NCBI GenBank assembly: GCA_016861025.1
Contig: BOKO01000030.1
Coordinates: 1-62,300, forward strand
From: Chloroflexota bacterium
GTDB taxonomy: Bacteria; Chloroflexota; Anaerolineae; Caldilineales; Caldilineaceae
Length of the DNA: 62,300 nucleotides
Reading direction: 5' to 3'
Shown: one piece after another, positions 30,429 to 38,579 of the stretch
Layout: each line of letters opens with the position of its first letter
How positions within the stretch are numbered: position 1 is the first letter of the stretch
The notes under the pieces: generated by a model
Databases searched by the model: none
The model's input: only the letters and a program-made list of their open reading frames with translations
Told to the model about the DNA's origin: nothing
Program-made: the position numbers and the translations under genes

Positions 30429-31961
30429 ATGCAGCAATCGACCGCCGCTTTTCCGCCCAAACCCGACGCTTCGACACGGGCTGATATCCCTATCGCGGTT
30501 GCAGAAGATGTTCGCCTGCAACCCAAACATGCCACTGACCGTCCTATGAAGCCTTTCACGTGGCGCAGCATCCAACACACCGTGCGCGACCGCTGGCGCT
30601 ATGTTTTGGTGGTCTTCTTGGCTTTGTGCGTGATCGCCGCCCTTCTCATGTGGTTTGTGAGCCAGGGGGAACGCACGACAACGGAGTTGTTGATTGCAGG
30701 CCTGGCGTTGGCGGTCGCTGCTACGATCTTGCTGGTGGGTGCACTGGACTTGAGCGCCTGGCGCGTACGTCAGATCACGAACACAGTCGAACAGATTGCT
30801 GCGGGCGATCTTGAGGCGCGTGCTCCGGCGCACGGCGTCGGCGACATCGGCGCGCTGAGTTACGCCGTCAATAGCATGGCGGAACGGCTGGAGCGTCAAA
30901 GCCGCAAGCGCAACCGGGAGCGCGACCGTCTGCACACCGTGCTTCACGTAATGACCGATGGCGTGATCATGCTCAACAAGCATGGCTATGTCAGCATCAT
31001 CAATCCGGCGGCGGCGCGCATTCTTAACGTCAAAAGCGATGAAGCCCTCAACAAGTCGTTCGTGCAGGTGGTTAAGGATTATCGCATCGCTGAGGTGTGG
31101 CTGAATTGCATTAAGTACAATCTGGAACAATCTTCGACGCTAGAACTGGCGAACGAAGCATACGTGCGCATCATCGTCACGCCCTTCTTGCGTGGGGCAG
31201 CCAATGGCTATCTGGTCCTGATGCAGGACCTCAGCCATCTGCACCGGCTGGAGACTGTGCGCCGCGATTTTGTCAGCAACCTGTCGCATGAGCTGCGCAC
31301 GCCATTGGCTTCGATCAAAGCATTGGTGGACACGCTGCGCGATGGCGCCATCGAAGACCCGCCGGCCGCCGAGCACTTTCTGGAGCGCATGGAAATTGAA
31401 GTCGACGAGATGACGCAAATGGTGCAGGAGCTGCTCGAGTTGTCGCGCATCGAGTCCGGACAGGCGCCGCTGCGTCTCTTTCCAACTGCGGTCTCGCTGT
31501 TGGTGGAGCCGGTTGTGGCGCGCCTGCAGGCGCAGGCTGAGCGCGCCAGTCTCACGCTGAATGTCGTGCTGCCGCCCGATCTGCCGGAGGTGATGGTCGA
31601 CGCAGACCGTGTGCGCACAGTGATCCTGAACCTGGTTCACAACGCCATCAAATTCACCCCACCGGGTGGCTATATCACTGTCAGCGCCCGTTCGGTTCCA
31701 GATACAAGCCCCGAAGCTGTCGTAATCTCGGTGGCCGACACCGGCATCGGCATCCCTGCTGAAGACGCCACGCGTATCTTCGAGCGTTTCTACAAAGCTG
31801 ATCGCGCCCGCAGCGGCGGCGGCACCGGCCTTGGACTTGCCATCGCCAAACACACAGTGCAAGCCCACAACGGTCACATTTGGGTGGAGAGCACCGAAAA
31901 TGTGGGCAGCACGTTCTCCTTTACGTTGCCGCTCGTTAATCTTCCGTTAACAAAAAATTGA
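30429..31961 (+). CDS. phoR: Phosphate-sensing histidine kinase
   Basis: A 510-residue membrane kinase. Two TM helices (about 59-78 and 86-106) with almost no periplasmic loop, then HAMP (about 107-160), PAS (about 165-265; VMTDGVIMLNKHGYVSIINPAAARIL), HisKA with His287 in FVSNLSHELRTPLASIKAL, and HATPase with N box NLVHNAIKFTPPGG, G1 VADTGIGIPAED, F FERFYKADRARSGGGTGLGL and G2 GTGLGLAIAKH. The missing sensor loop is typical of PhoR, which reads phosphate through the Pst transporter. The start could also be ATG 30546. The stop lies within the Pho box of pstS. Confidence 0.93.
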   Translation: MQQSTAAFPPKPDASTRADIPIAVAEDVRLQPKHATDRPMKPFTWRSIQHTVRDRWRYVLVVFLALCVIAALLMWFVSQGERTTTELLIAGLALAVAATILLVGALDLSAWRVRQITNTVEQIAAGDLEARAPAHGVGDIGALSYAVNSMAERLERQSRKRNRERDRLHTVLHVMTDGVIMLNKHGYVSIINPAAARILNVKSDEALNKSFVQVVKDYRIAEVWLNCIKYNLEQSSTLELANEAYVRIIVTPFLRGAANGYLVLMQDLSHLHRLETVRRDFVSNLSHELRTPLASIKALVDTLRDGAIEDPPAAEHFLERMEIEVDEMTQMVQELLELSRIESGQAPLRLFPTAVSLLVEPVVARLQAQAERASLTLNVVLPPDLPEVMVDADRVRTVILNLVHNAIKFTPPGGYITVSARSVPDTSPEAVVISVADTGIGIPAEDATRIFERFYKADRARSGGGTGLGLAIAKHTVQAHNGHIWVESTENVGSTFSFTLPLVNLPLTKN

Positions 31962-31996
31962 GCGGCTGTTAACCAGTAAGCGCTTTGACGTTAACT
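31936..31996 (+). promoter_or_regulatory. Extended Pho box upstream of pstS
   Basis: Half-sites TTAATC (31936), TTAACA (31947), TTGAGC (31958), TTAACC (31969) and TTAACT (31991) all fall on one 11-bp register; only the position at 31980 is degenerate. TTGACG (31985) and TATCAT (32006) nearby could form the promoter. The array overlaps the phoR stop codon and implies cooperative binding of phosphorylated PhoP to drive pstSCAB under phosphate limitation. Confidence 0.75.
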
Positions 31997-32157
31997 GGCT
32001 TCGCCTATCATCACTTTTGAGTGCGATTTGTCTGGCGGTCAAGATTCAGCTGTATCAGGCTTGGCAGCCTTACGTTCTGGTTGAAGACACCGCGTTCGTC
32101 ACTCATCGATGTTATGAATCGTCAAGCGATCAACAAAACGCAAAAGAAGGAGTTGAT

Positions 32158-34143
32158 ATGCGAAATTGGTTGTGGGCCGTTCTGTTGATGACGGCATTAC
32201 TCGTGAGTGCGTGTGGCGGCGGAGAACAGCCGGCGCCGACGCCTGTGCCAGCAGCGCCAACGGAAGCTGCGCCAGCAGTGGAAGCCCCAGCAGCGGCGCC
32301 AGTTGCAGCTGCGCCCGCAGCGGCGGCAGGTCCAAATCTGTTGCCTGAAGTGAACCCGCTCGAGGTTTCCGGCGACATCATCGTGGCTGGAAGTTCGACG
32401 GTCTATCCGTTGACGGAGCGGATGGCGGAGCGTTTCCGCGACGAAGGGTATGCAGGCAACATCACGATCGACTCGATCGGGACGGGCGCCGGCTTTGAGC
32501 GCTTCTGCAAGGCTGGCGAGAGCGACATCTCGAATGCGAGCCGCCCGATCAAGGACAGCGAAGTTGAGAGCTGCCGTGCAATCGGTCGCGAGCCGATCGA
32601 GTTCCGCGTGGGCACGGATGCGCTGGCCGTGGTGGTGAACCCCAGCAACGACTGGATCGGTCCAGAAGGCTTGACGCTGGAAGAGCTGGCAAAGCTGTTC
32701 TCGGCGGAGGTGACAAACTGGTCGGATGTGAACCCGGCGTGGCCGAATGAGCCGGTGAAGCGCTTCAGCCCTGGCACGGATTCAGGCACGTTTGACTACT
32801 TCATCGAAGCGGTGATGGATCCGGCGTTCGACAAGAAGGGTGAAGAGGCGTTGCTGAGTGCGGCGAACCTGCAGTTGTCGGAAGATGACAACGTGCTGGT
32901 GCAGGGCGTCTCCGGCGACCCGTATGCGATCGGCTACTTCGGCTTTGCCTACTTCGAGGAGAATGCCGGTCGCCTGCGTGACCTGGCGATCAACGGTGTT
33001 GACCCGACCGTTGACGCCGTCAATGCTGGCGAATATCCGCTGGCGCGCCCGCTCTTCATCTACTCGGATGCGGGTGTGATGGCTGCCAAGCCGCAGGTCG
33101 CCGCCTTCATCAACTTCTACCTGACCTACGTCAACGAAGAAGTCATCGATGTCGGCTACTTCCCGGCTTCCGATGAGGCGCTGACGACAGCTCAGCAGAA
33201 CTGGCTCGACGCCATGGGACAGACAGCGGCTGCTGGCGTCGTTGCCACCGGGGTTGAGCTGCCTGAAGTCAACCCATTGGCCGTCACCGGCGACATCATC
33301 GTGGCTGGAAGTTCGACGGTGTATCCGTTGACGGAGCGGATGGCGGAGCGTTTCCGCGACGAGGGGTATGCGGGGAACATTACGATCGACTCGATTGGCA
33401 CGGGCGCCGGTTTTGAGCGTTTCTGCAAGGCAGGCGAGAGCGACATCTCGAATGCGAGCCGTCCGATTCGTGACAGCGAGCGTGAGAACTGCCGTGCGAT
33501 TGGTCGCGAGGCGATTGAGTTCCGTGTGGGAACGGATGCGCTGGCGGTGGTGGTGAACCCTGGCAACGACTGGATCGGCGAGGAAGGTTTGACTGTTGAG
33601 GAGGTCGCCAAGCTCTTCTCGGCGGAGGTGACAAACTGGTCGGATGTGAACCCGGCGTGGCCGAACGAGCCGGTGAAACGATTCAGCCCAGGGACGGATT
33701 CGGGCACGTTTGACTACTTCATTGAAGCGGTGATGGATCCGGCGTTCCCGAATCGTGGCGAGGAAGAGTTGCTGAGTGCGGCAAACCTGCAGTTGTCGGA
33801 GGATGACAACGTGCTGGTGCAGGGCGTCTCTGGCGACCCGTACGCCATCGGCTACTTCGGCTTTGCCTACTTTGAGGAGAACGCCGGGCGCCTGCGTGAC
33901 CTGTCGATCAACGGCGTTGCGCCGACGGTGGACAGCGTCAACAGCGGCGAGTATCCGCTGGCGCGCCCGCTCTTCATCTACTCAGACGCGGGTGTAATGG
34001 CAGCCAAGCCGCAGGTCGCCGCCTTCATCAACTTCTACCTGACCTATGTCAACGAAGAAGTCATCGATGTCGGCTATTTCCCAGCTTCCGATGAGGCGCT
34101 CGCCACGGCAAAGCAGAACTGGCTCGACGCCATGGGACAGTAA
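32158..34143 (+). CDS. pstS: Phosphate-binding lipoprotein with two tandem PstS domains
   Basis: A 661-residue lipoprotein: signal peptide with lipobox LLVSAC (Cys19), a Pro/Ala-rich linker (about 20-62), then two copies of a PstS-type domain 306 residues apart (about 63-360 and 369-661). The copies are nearly identical, including DIIVAGSSTVYPLTERMAER, ISNASRPI, SPGTDSGTFDYFIEAVMDP and GYFGFAYFEENAGRLRDL. The ligand loops (AGSST, ASR, GTDSGT) are intact in both. PstS normally has one domain. The DNA copies are offset by 918 bp and very similar, so the duplication is recent or kept alike by conversion. AAGGAG precedes the ATG. The pair may raise local phosphate capture at one transporter. Confidence 0.95.
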   Translation: MRNWLWAVLLMTALLVSACGGGEQPAPTPVPAAPTEAAPAVEAPAAAPVAAAPAAAAGPNLLPEVNPLEVSGDIIVAGSSTVYPLTERMAERFRDEGYAGNITIDSIGTGAGFERFCKAGESDISNASRPIKDSEVESCRAIGREPIEFRVGTDALAVVVNPSNDWIGPEGLTLEELAKLFSAEVTNWSDVNPAWPNEPVKRFSPGTDSGTFDYFIEAVMDPAFDKKGEEALLSAANLQLSEDDNVLVQGVSGDPYAIGYFGFAYFEENAGRLRDLAINGVDPTVDAVNAGEYPLARPLFIYSDAGVMAAKPQVAAFINFYLTYVNEEVIDVGYFPASDEALTTAQQNWLDAMGQTAAAGVVATGVELPEVNPLAVTGDIIVAGSSTVYPLTERMAERFRDEGYAGNITIDSIGTGAGFERFCKAGESDISNASRPIRDSERENCRAIGREAIEFRVGTDALAVVVNPGNDWIGEEGLTVEEVAKLFSAEVTNWSDVNPAWPNEPVKRFSPGTDSGTFDYFIEAVMDPAFPNRGEEELLSAANLQLSEDDNVLVQGVSGDPYAIGYFGFAYFEENAGRLRDLSINGVAPTVDSVNSGEYPLARPLFIYSDAGVMAAKPQVAAFINFYLTYVNEEVIDVGYFPASDEALATAKQNWLDAMGQ

Positions 34144-34175
34144 CACGCCCATGAGTCGGCGACGGATGTAAAATT

Positions 34176-34221
34176 GATGGGAAGGGGCAGCGACAATGCG
34201 TTCGCTCGGCCCCTTCCCATC
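34176..34221 (+). terminator. Strong hairpin between pstS and pstC
   Basis: GATGGGAAGGGGC (34176-34188) pairs perfectly with 34209-34221, and AGCGA/TCGCT extends the stem inward. No T run follows, and the pstC ribosome-binding site starts only about 8 nt later. It probably protects or partly terminates the mRNA so that the binding protein is made in excess over the permeases, as in other ABC operons. Confidence 0.75.
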
Positions 34222-34243
34222 TCCTGTTGAAAGGTGGTTGTCT

Positions 34244-35233
34244 ATGCAAACAGAAATTGGTCGTGCACCCGTTGTCAAAGCGCCAGCGACGGCGCCAGAA
34301 ATCGATCTACGCCATCGCAGGCGATGGGGGGAAAGCCTGATCCAGTTCAGCCTATGGCTCACTGGCATGGTCTCGATCTTGATTACGGCAGGCATCGTGG
34401 TGGTGTTGCTCTTCGACGCCCTGGCGTTCTTTGAGCGACCCGAAGTCTCTGTGGCTGAGTTCTTTTCGGGCACGGTGTGGCAACCGCAGATTCTCAAGTT
34501 TGGCATTTTTCCCCTTTTCAACGCCACCATGCTCACCAGTGTAATCGGGCTGTCCGTTGCTGTGCCGTTGGGTCTGATGATCGCCATTTATCTGAGTGAA
34601 TATGCATCGCCGCGTGCGCGTGGCATCCTCAAGCCGGTGCTGGAGATTCTGGCCGGTGTGCCGACGGTCGTTTTCGGCTATTTTGCGCTCAATTTTATGA
34701 CGCCACTCCTACAGGGAATCTTTGGTCGCGATGTAGTCGAAATCTTTAACGTTGCCTCGGCAGGCATCGTCATCGGCATCCTGATCATCCCGTTGATCAG
34801 TTCGATGAGCGAGGATGCGTTGAGCGCCGTGCCGCGTTCGCTGCGTGAGGGCGCCTATGCGTTGGGCGCCACGCGGTTGGAGACAGCGATCAAGATTGTC
34901 TTTCCGGCGGCGGTTTCTGGCATTGCGGCGGCTGTTATCGTCGGTATGTCGCGTGCAGTGGGCGAAACGATGGTTGTGGCAATTGCGGCTGGCGCCGGGC
35001 CGCGCAACTTTGCCAGTTGGAGCGAAGCACTGGGCGGTTTGAATTTTCTTAACCCCTTCAAGGCTGCCGAAACCATGACCGGTCACATGGTGCGTATCAG
35101 CGGCGGCGACCTCAGCTATGATTCGCTGGATTATGACAGCATCTTTTCGATTGGTCTGATGCTCTTCTTTATGACGTTGATCCTGAACTTGATTAGCCGC
35201 TGGATCATCAGTCGCTATCGCGAGGAATATTAA
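34244..35233 (+). CDS. pstC: Phosphate ABC transporter permease PstC
   Basis: A 329-residue inner-membrane permease with six TM helices, the first at about 46-68. The family pattern includes ATMLTSVIGLSVAVPLGLMIAIYLSEYASP, LAGVPTVVFGYFAL and the EAA-type loop SLREGAYALGATRLETAIKIVFPAAVSGI that contacts the ATPase PstB. It ends RWIISRYREEY. ATG 34244 has AAAGGTGG upstream. pstA starts 3 bp after its stop. Unlike PstA it carries no inserted domain. Confidence 0.94.
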   Translation: MQTEIGRAPVVKAPATAPEIDLRHRRRWGESLIQFSLWLTGMVSILITAGIVVVLLFDALAFFERPEVSVAEFFSGTVWQPQILKFGIFPLFNATMLTSVIGLSVAVPLGLMIAIYLSEYASPRARGILKPVLEILAGVPTVVFGYFALNFMTPLLQGIFGRDVVEIFNVASAGIVIGILIIPLISSMSEDALSAVPRSLREGAYALGATRLETAIKIVFPAAVSGIAAAVIVGMSRAVGETMVVAIAAGAGPRNFASWSEALGGLNFLNPFKAAETMTGHMVRISGGDLSYDSLDYDSIFSIGLMLFFMTLILNLISRWIISRYREEY

Positions 35234-35236
35234 TTT

Positions 35237-37354
35237 ATGGCTGCCAATTCGCATGATAATGGCGCCTTTCCACAGGGCGAGAATTACACTAGCTTTGTGC
35301 GCAAACGACGGCGCACCGGGACGTTTTTCCGCCGCCTGTTTCTGGCAGCCACTGTTCTGGGCATCGTCATTCTGACGGTGTTGATCCTCGATGTAACCAA
35401 CAATGCCTTTGGCTACGTAGCGGTGCAGAATCGGATTGACCCGGAAACTTTGATCGACCGCTATTATAAGAGCCAGATGCTGGCGATGCCGCGCACTCTG
35501 ACCAGCGAAGATGACGTTGTGCTGGCAGATGGCATCGCTGCGCGACCGGGTGCGATTGGTTTCTTTGGCTATGCCTATTATCAGGAACGCGCCGAGACGC
35601 TTCGTGCGCTTGCAATTGACGACATTGCGCCTAGCGCCGAAACCGCCGACGAGTATTTGCTGGCGCGCCCCCTGTTCATCTACACAAGTCAGCGCCTTCT
35701 GCAGCAAAGGCCTCAGGTCGCAGCCTTTGTCGATTTTTATCTCAACAACGCCGCCAGCGCCGCCGAGGAAGCCGGCTACTTCCCTGCCAGTGAAGCTGAT
35801 CTGGCTGAAGGACGGCAGCTATGGGAACGCGCCACCGGGCTGACCGCATCGACGGCTGGCAACTTGCTGCCAGCAAGCGGCGCCATTCGCGTGGCAGGCA
35901 GCTCCACTGTGCAACCGATCACACGGCGTGTCGCCGAACGTTTCCAGGCTGAAACATCCTTCACCGGTGAGATCACGATTGCAGGCGGCGGCACATTGGC
36001 AGGGTTCGAGCGGCTGTGTCGCGTGCAGGATATCGACATCGCCGACGCCAGCCGCGCTATGGAGCGTCCCGATCTGGCGCTTTGTCGCAGCAATCGCGTC
36101 GAACCGATCTCATTTGAGGTTGGCGCCGACGCGATCCCGGTCGTGGTCAGCCAGCAAAACGATTTCCTGACCAGTGTGACACGCGACCAATTGCGGCAGA
36201 TCTTTATTGGCGCCGAACGTTGGTCCGACATCAACCCGAACTGGCCCGATGCGCCGATCCTGCGCTTCATCCCCGGCGCCGACAGCGGCACACTCGACTT
36301 CTTTGTTGCACAGGTGTTTGGCGACAGTCTGGATGACCTGCCGCGCGAGGATTTGCTGGCAATCCTGGCTGCAAACATCTCGGCAGGTCGGCTACGCGCG
36401 CTGAACGCCGAGCGTCCACTCCAGGATCGCTCGTCTGAAGAAATCTACGATCTGGTGATCATTGAAGTCGTGCGCCCGAATATCGTTGAGAGCTGGTCAT
36501 TGTTGGAATCGATCTTCGAGCTTGACGCGATCGAGGCGGAAGTAGCCTCGATTCCCAATGCTTCGTTAGAATTTCGTAGCTGGATCACCTGGGACTTTCT
36601 CACCTCGCCGCAGTCCTCGAACCCGGCGGTGGCGGGCGTGCTCACAGCGATTCTCGGTTCATTGTGGGTGACGTTGATTGCGTTCCTGGTCTCCGTGCCG
36701 CTGGGCGTGGGCGCAGCCACCTATCTTGAAGAATTTTCTAAAGGCAGCAAGTTAGACGGTTTGATCGAGACCAACATCAACAACCTGGCGGGCGTGCCGT
36801 CGATCATCTACGGTATGCTCGGCCTGGCGGTCTTTGTTCGTTTCTTTGGGCAGATCACCAGCGGCATCGCCTTTGGCGTGGCTGACCCCAGCACTGCCAA
36901 CGGGCGCACGATTTTGTCCGCGGGCTTGACATTGGGGTTGCTGATTCTGCCGCTTGTCATTATCAACGCGCGCGAGGCGATCCGCGCCGTGCCCAAAGCG
37001 CTGCGCGAGGCGGCGTACGGTCTTGGCGCCACCAAATGGCAGACAGTGTGGAGCCACGTGCTGCCCTACTCGATCTCGGGTATTCTCACCGGCGTGATCC
37101 TCTCCGTCTCGCGTGCGTTTGGCGAAACCGCACCACTGATCGTGGTCGGCGTCTCCACCTTCATCGTCGTCAATCCAGACAGCCCCTTCGCCAAATTTAC
37201 AACATTGCCGGTGCAAATCTATCAATGGACCTCGCGTCCGCAGGAGGAGTTTCAGCGGTTGGCGGCGGCTGGCATTCTTGTGCTGCTGATTCTGCTGCTC
37301 ACCGTCAACGCCACCGCAATCATCTTGCGCAACCGCTTTTCGAGGAGATACTAA
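35237..37354 (+). CDS. pstA: PstA permease with inserted, circularly permuted PstS-like domain
   Basis: A 705-residue protein, more than twice the usual PstA length (about 280-300). TM1 (about 33-52) is followed by some 400 extracytoplasmic residues, then an ordinary PstA core from about 465 (LTAILGSLWVTLIAFLVSVPLGVGAATYLEEF; EAA loop PKALREAAYGLGATKWQTVWSHVLP). The insert contains both parts of a PstS domain in swapped order. Residues about 88-201 match the C-terminal part (SEDDVVLADGI, GAIGFFGYAYYQERAETLRAL, ARPLFIYT, AGYFPASEADL). Residues about 213-361 match the N-terminal part (AIRVAGSSTVQPITRRVAERF, DASRAM, ERWSDINPNWPDAP, IPGADSGTLDFF). Ligand-type loops AGSST, ASR and GADSGT are kept, so it may still bind phosphate. 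Confidence 0.92.
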   Translation: MAANSHDNGAFPQGENYTSFVRKRRRTGTFFRRLFLAATVLGIVILTVLILDVTNNAFGYVAVQNRIDPETLIDRYYKSQMLAMPRTLTSEDDVVLADGIAARPGAIGFFGYAYYQERAETLRALAIDDIAPSAETADEYLLARPLFIYTSQRLLQQRPQVAAFVDFYLNNAASAAEEAGYFPASEADLAEGRQLWERATGLTASTAGNLLPASGAIRVAGSSTVQPITRRVAERFQAETSFTGEITIAGGGTLAGFERLCRVQDIDIADASRAMERPDLALCRSNRVEPISFEVGADAIPVVVSQQNDFLTSVTRDQLRQIFIGAERWSDINPNWPDAPILRFIPGADSGTLDFFVAQVFGDSLDDLPREDLLAILAANISAGRLRALNAERPLQDRSSEEIYDLVIIEVVRPNIVESWSLLESIFELDAIEAEVASIPNASLEFRSWITWDFLTSPQSSNPAVAGVLTAILGSLWVTLIAFLVSVPLGVGAATYLEEFSKGSKLDGLIETNINNLAGVPSIIYGMLGLAVFVRFFGQITSGIAFGVADPSTANGRTILSAGLTLGLLILPLVIINAREAIRAVPKALREAAYGLGATKWQTVWSHVLPYSISGILTGVILSVSRAFGETAPLIVVGVSTFIVVNPDSPFAKFTTLPVQIYQWTSRPQEEFQRLAAAGILVLLILLLTVNATAIILRNRFSRRY

Positions 37355-37357
37355 AGT

Positions 37358-38161
37358 ATGTGTGCTGTTCAATCACGCAATGAACCAATGACAAACGGCA
37401 AGTATGCCATTCAGGCGCGTGATCTTCAGGTTTTCTACGGCAATTTTCAAGCCGTGAAAGACATTAACTTGAATATCGAACGCCAGAAGATTACAGCGCT
37501 GATCGGCCCATCAGGCTGTGGCAAGAGCACGGTGTTGCGCGCCTTCAACCGTATGAATGACCTGGTGCCGGTGGCGCGCACCGAAGGCGAGGTTCTCTTC
37601 CACGGCAAGAATATCTACGATCCTGATGTGGACGCCGTCGAAGTGCGCCGACGCATCGGCATGGTCTTTCAGAAGCCCAACCCCTTCCCTAAGAGCATCT
37701 ACGAGAACATTGCCTGGGGTGCTAAAATTAACGGCTTCAAAGGCAATATGGATCAATTGGTTGAGGAGTCGCTGCGCGGCGCAGCGCTGTGGGACGAGGT
37801 CAAGGACAAGCTCAAGCAGAGCGGCTATTCACTTTCCGGTGGGCAGCAGCAGCGCCTGTGCATTGCTCGCGCTATCGCAATCAAGCCTGACATCATCCTG
37901 ATGGATGAGCCGTGCTCGGCGCTTGACCCGATTGCCACGTTGCGCATCGAAGAGTTGATGCGCGATCTGGTGCAGCAATATACAATCATCATCGTCACCC
38001 ACAATATGCAACAGGCGTCACGCGTCGCCGACTACACGGCTTTCTTTATGGTCGACGATTCGCGCACAGGCTTCCTGGTCGAATATGGTGAATCTGATCA
38101 AATTTTCACGCGACCCAAAGACCAGCGCACGGAAGATTACATTACCGGACGCTTTGGCTAA
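37358..38161 (+). CDS. pstB: Phosphate ABC transporter ATPase PstB
   Basis: A 267-residue ABC ATPase that powers phosphate import. Walker A is GPSGCGKST, Q-loop in IGMVFQKPNPFPKSIYENIAWG, signature LSGGQQQRLCIARA, Walker B IILMDEPCSALDP and switch His in IIIVTHNMQQASRVADYTAFF. The middle PNPFP motif is characteristic of PstB. It starts 4 bp after pstA; GAGGAG lies 11 nt before the ATG. No phoU follows in this operon, and a terminator closes it. Confidence 0.96.
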   Translation: MCAVQSRNEPMTNGKYAIQARDLQVFYGNFQAVKDINLNIERQKITALIGPSGCGKSTVLRAFNRMNDLVPVARTEGEVLFHGKNIYDPDVDAVEVRRRIGMVFQKPNPFPKSIYENIAWGAKINGFKGNMDQLVEESLRGAALWDEVKDKLKQSGYSLSGGQQQRLCIARAIAIKPDIILMDEPCSALDPIATLRIEELMRDLVQQYTIIIVTHNMQQASRVADYTAFFMVDDSRTGFLVEYGESDQIFTRPKDQRTEDYITGRFG

Positions 38162-38579
38162 AATAGATACTCGAAATCGGCTCTTTTGATTCCTATGTCC
38201 AAACGATAGACGCATCAAAGGCGCTCTTGATTTTAACAGTATGATGAAGCGAGGGGACGCCCCGAATGGCGTCCCCTTTTGTATTCCTTTATCCTTGCCT
38301 CCGCCGATTTTCCGTCAGCTACCTGACGATTCAAATCACGCGTTCCACTCCAATAAGCTACACCATTTGTCTGATGAATTGGCGAATACTCCCTGATACG
38401 CTGAAAAAAACGGACAGTTTGTCGCCCTACATATTTGCAGCTTCCGACATAGCTGGCAGAGGACGCAAAAAAGCACGCGGACATCTCCACCATAACGATG
38501 ATCTTCGACATGGCCCACCTCGTTCGCTGTCGCCAGCCACATCGATCACCATCGTTGCGTACAAAGTGAGGAATGGATC
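38162..38579. other. Intergenic region between pstB and the thioredoxin-fusion gene
   Basis: Contains the pst terminator. Downstream, at about 38325-38375, a T-loop-like ATTCAAATC and a TTCCACTCCA end recall a tRNA 3' part, but stems do not pair. No promoter consensus was found, although the next operon must be transcribed from here or by read-through. Confidence 0.4.
38252..38280 (+). terminator. Terminator of the pst operon
   Basis: AGGGGACGCC (38252-38261) pairs perfectly with GGCGTCCCCT (38268-38277) and is followed by T residues, 90 bp after the pstB stop. Confidence 0.9.

Noticed and set aside
38320..38375. tRNA-like fragment (ATTCAAATC loop and TTCCACTCCA end) after the pst operon
   Set aside because: The flanking T-stem bases do not pair, and no D-arm or anticodon arm is present. 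At best a decayed remnant.
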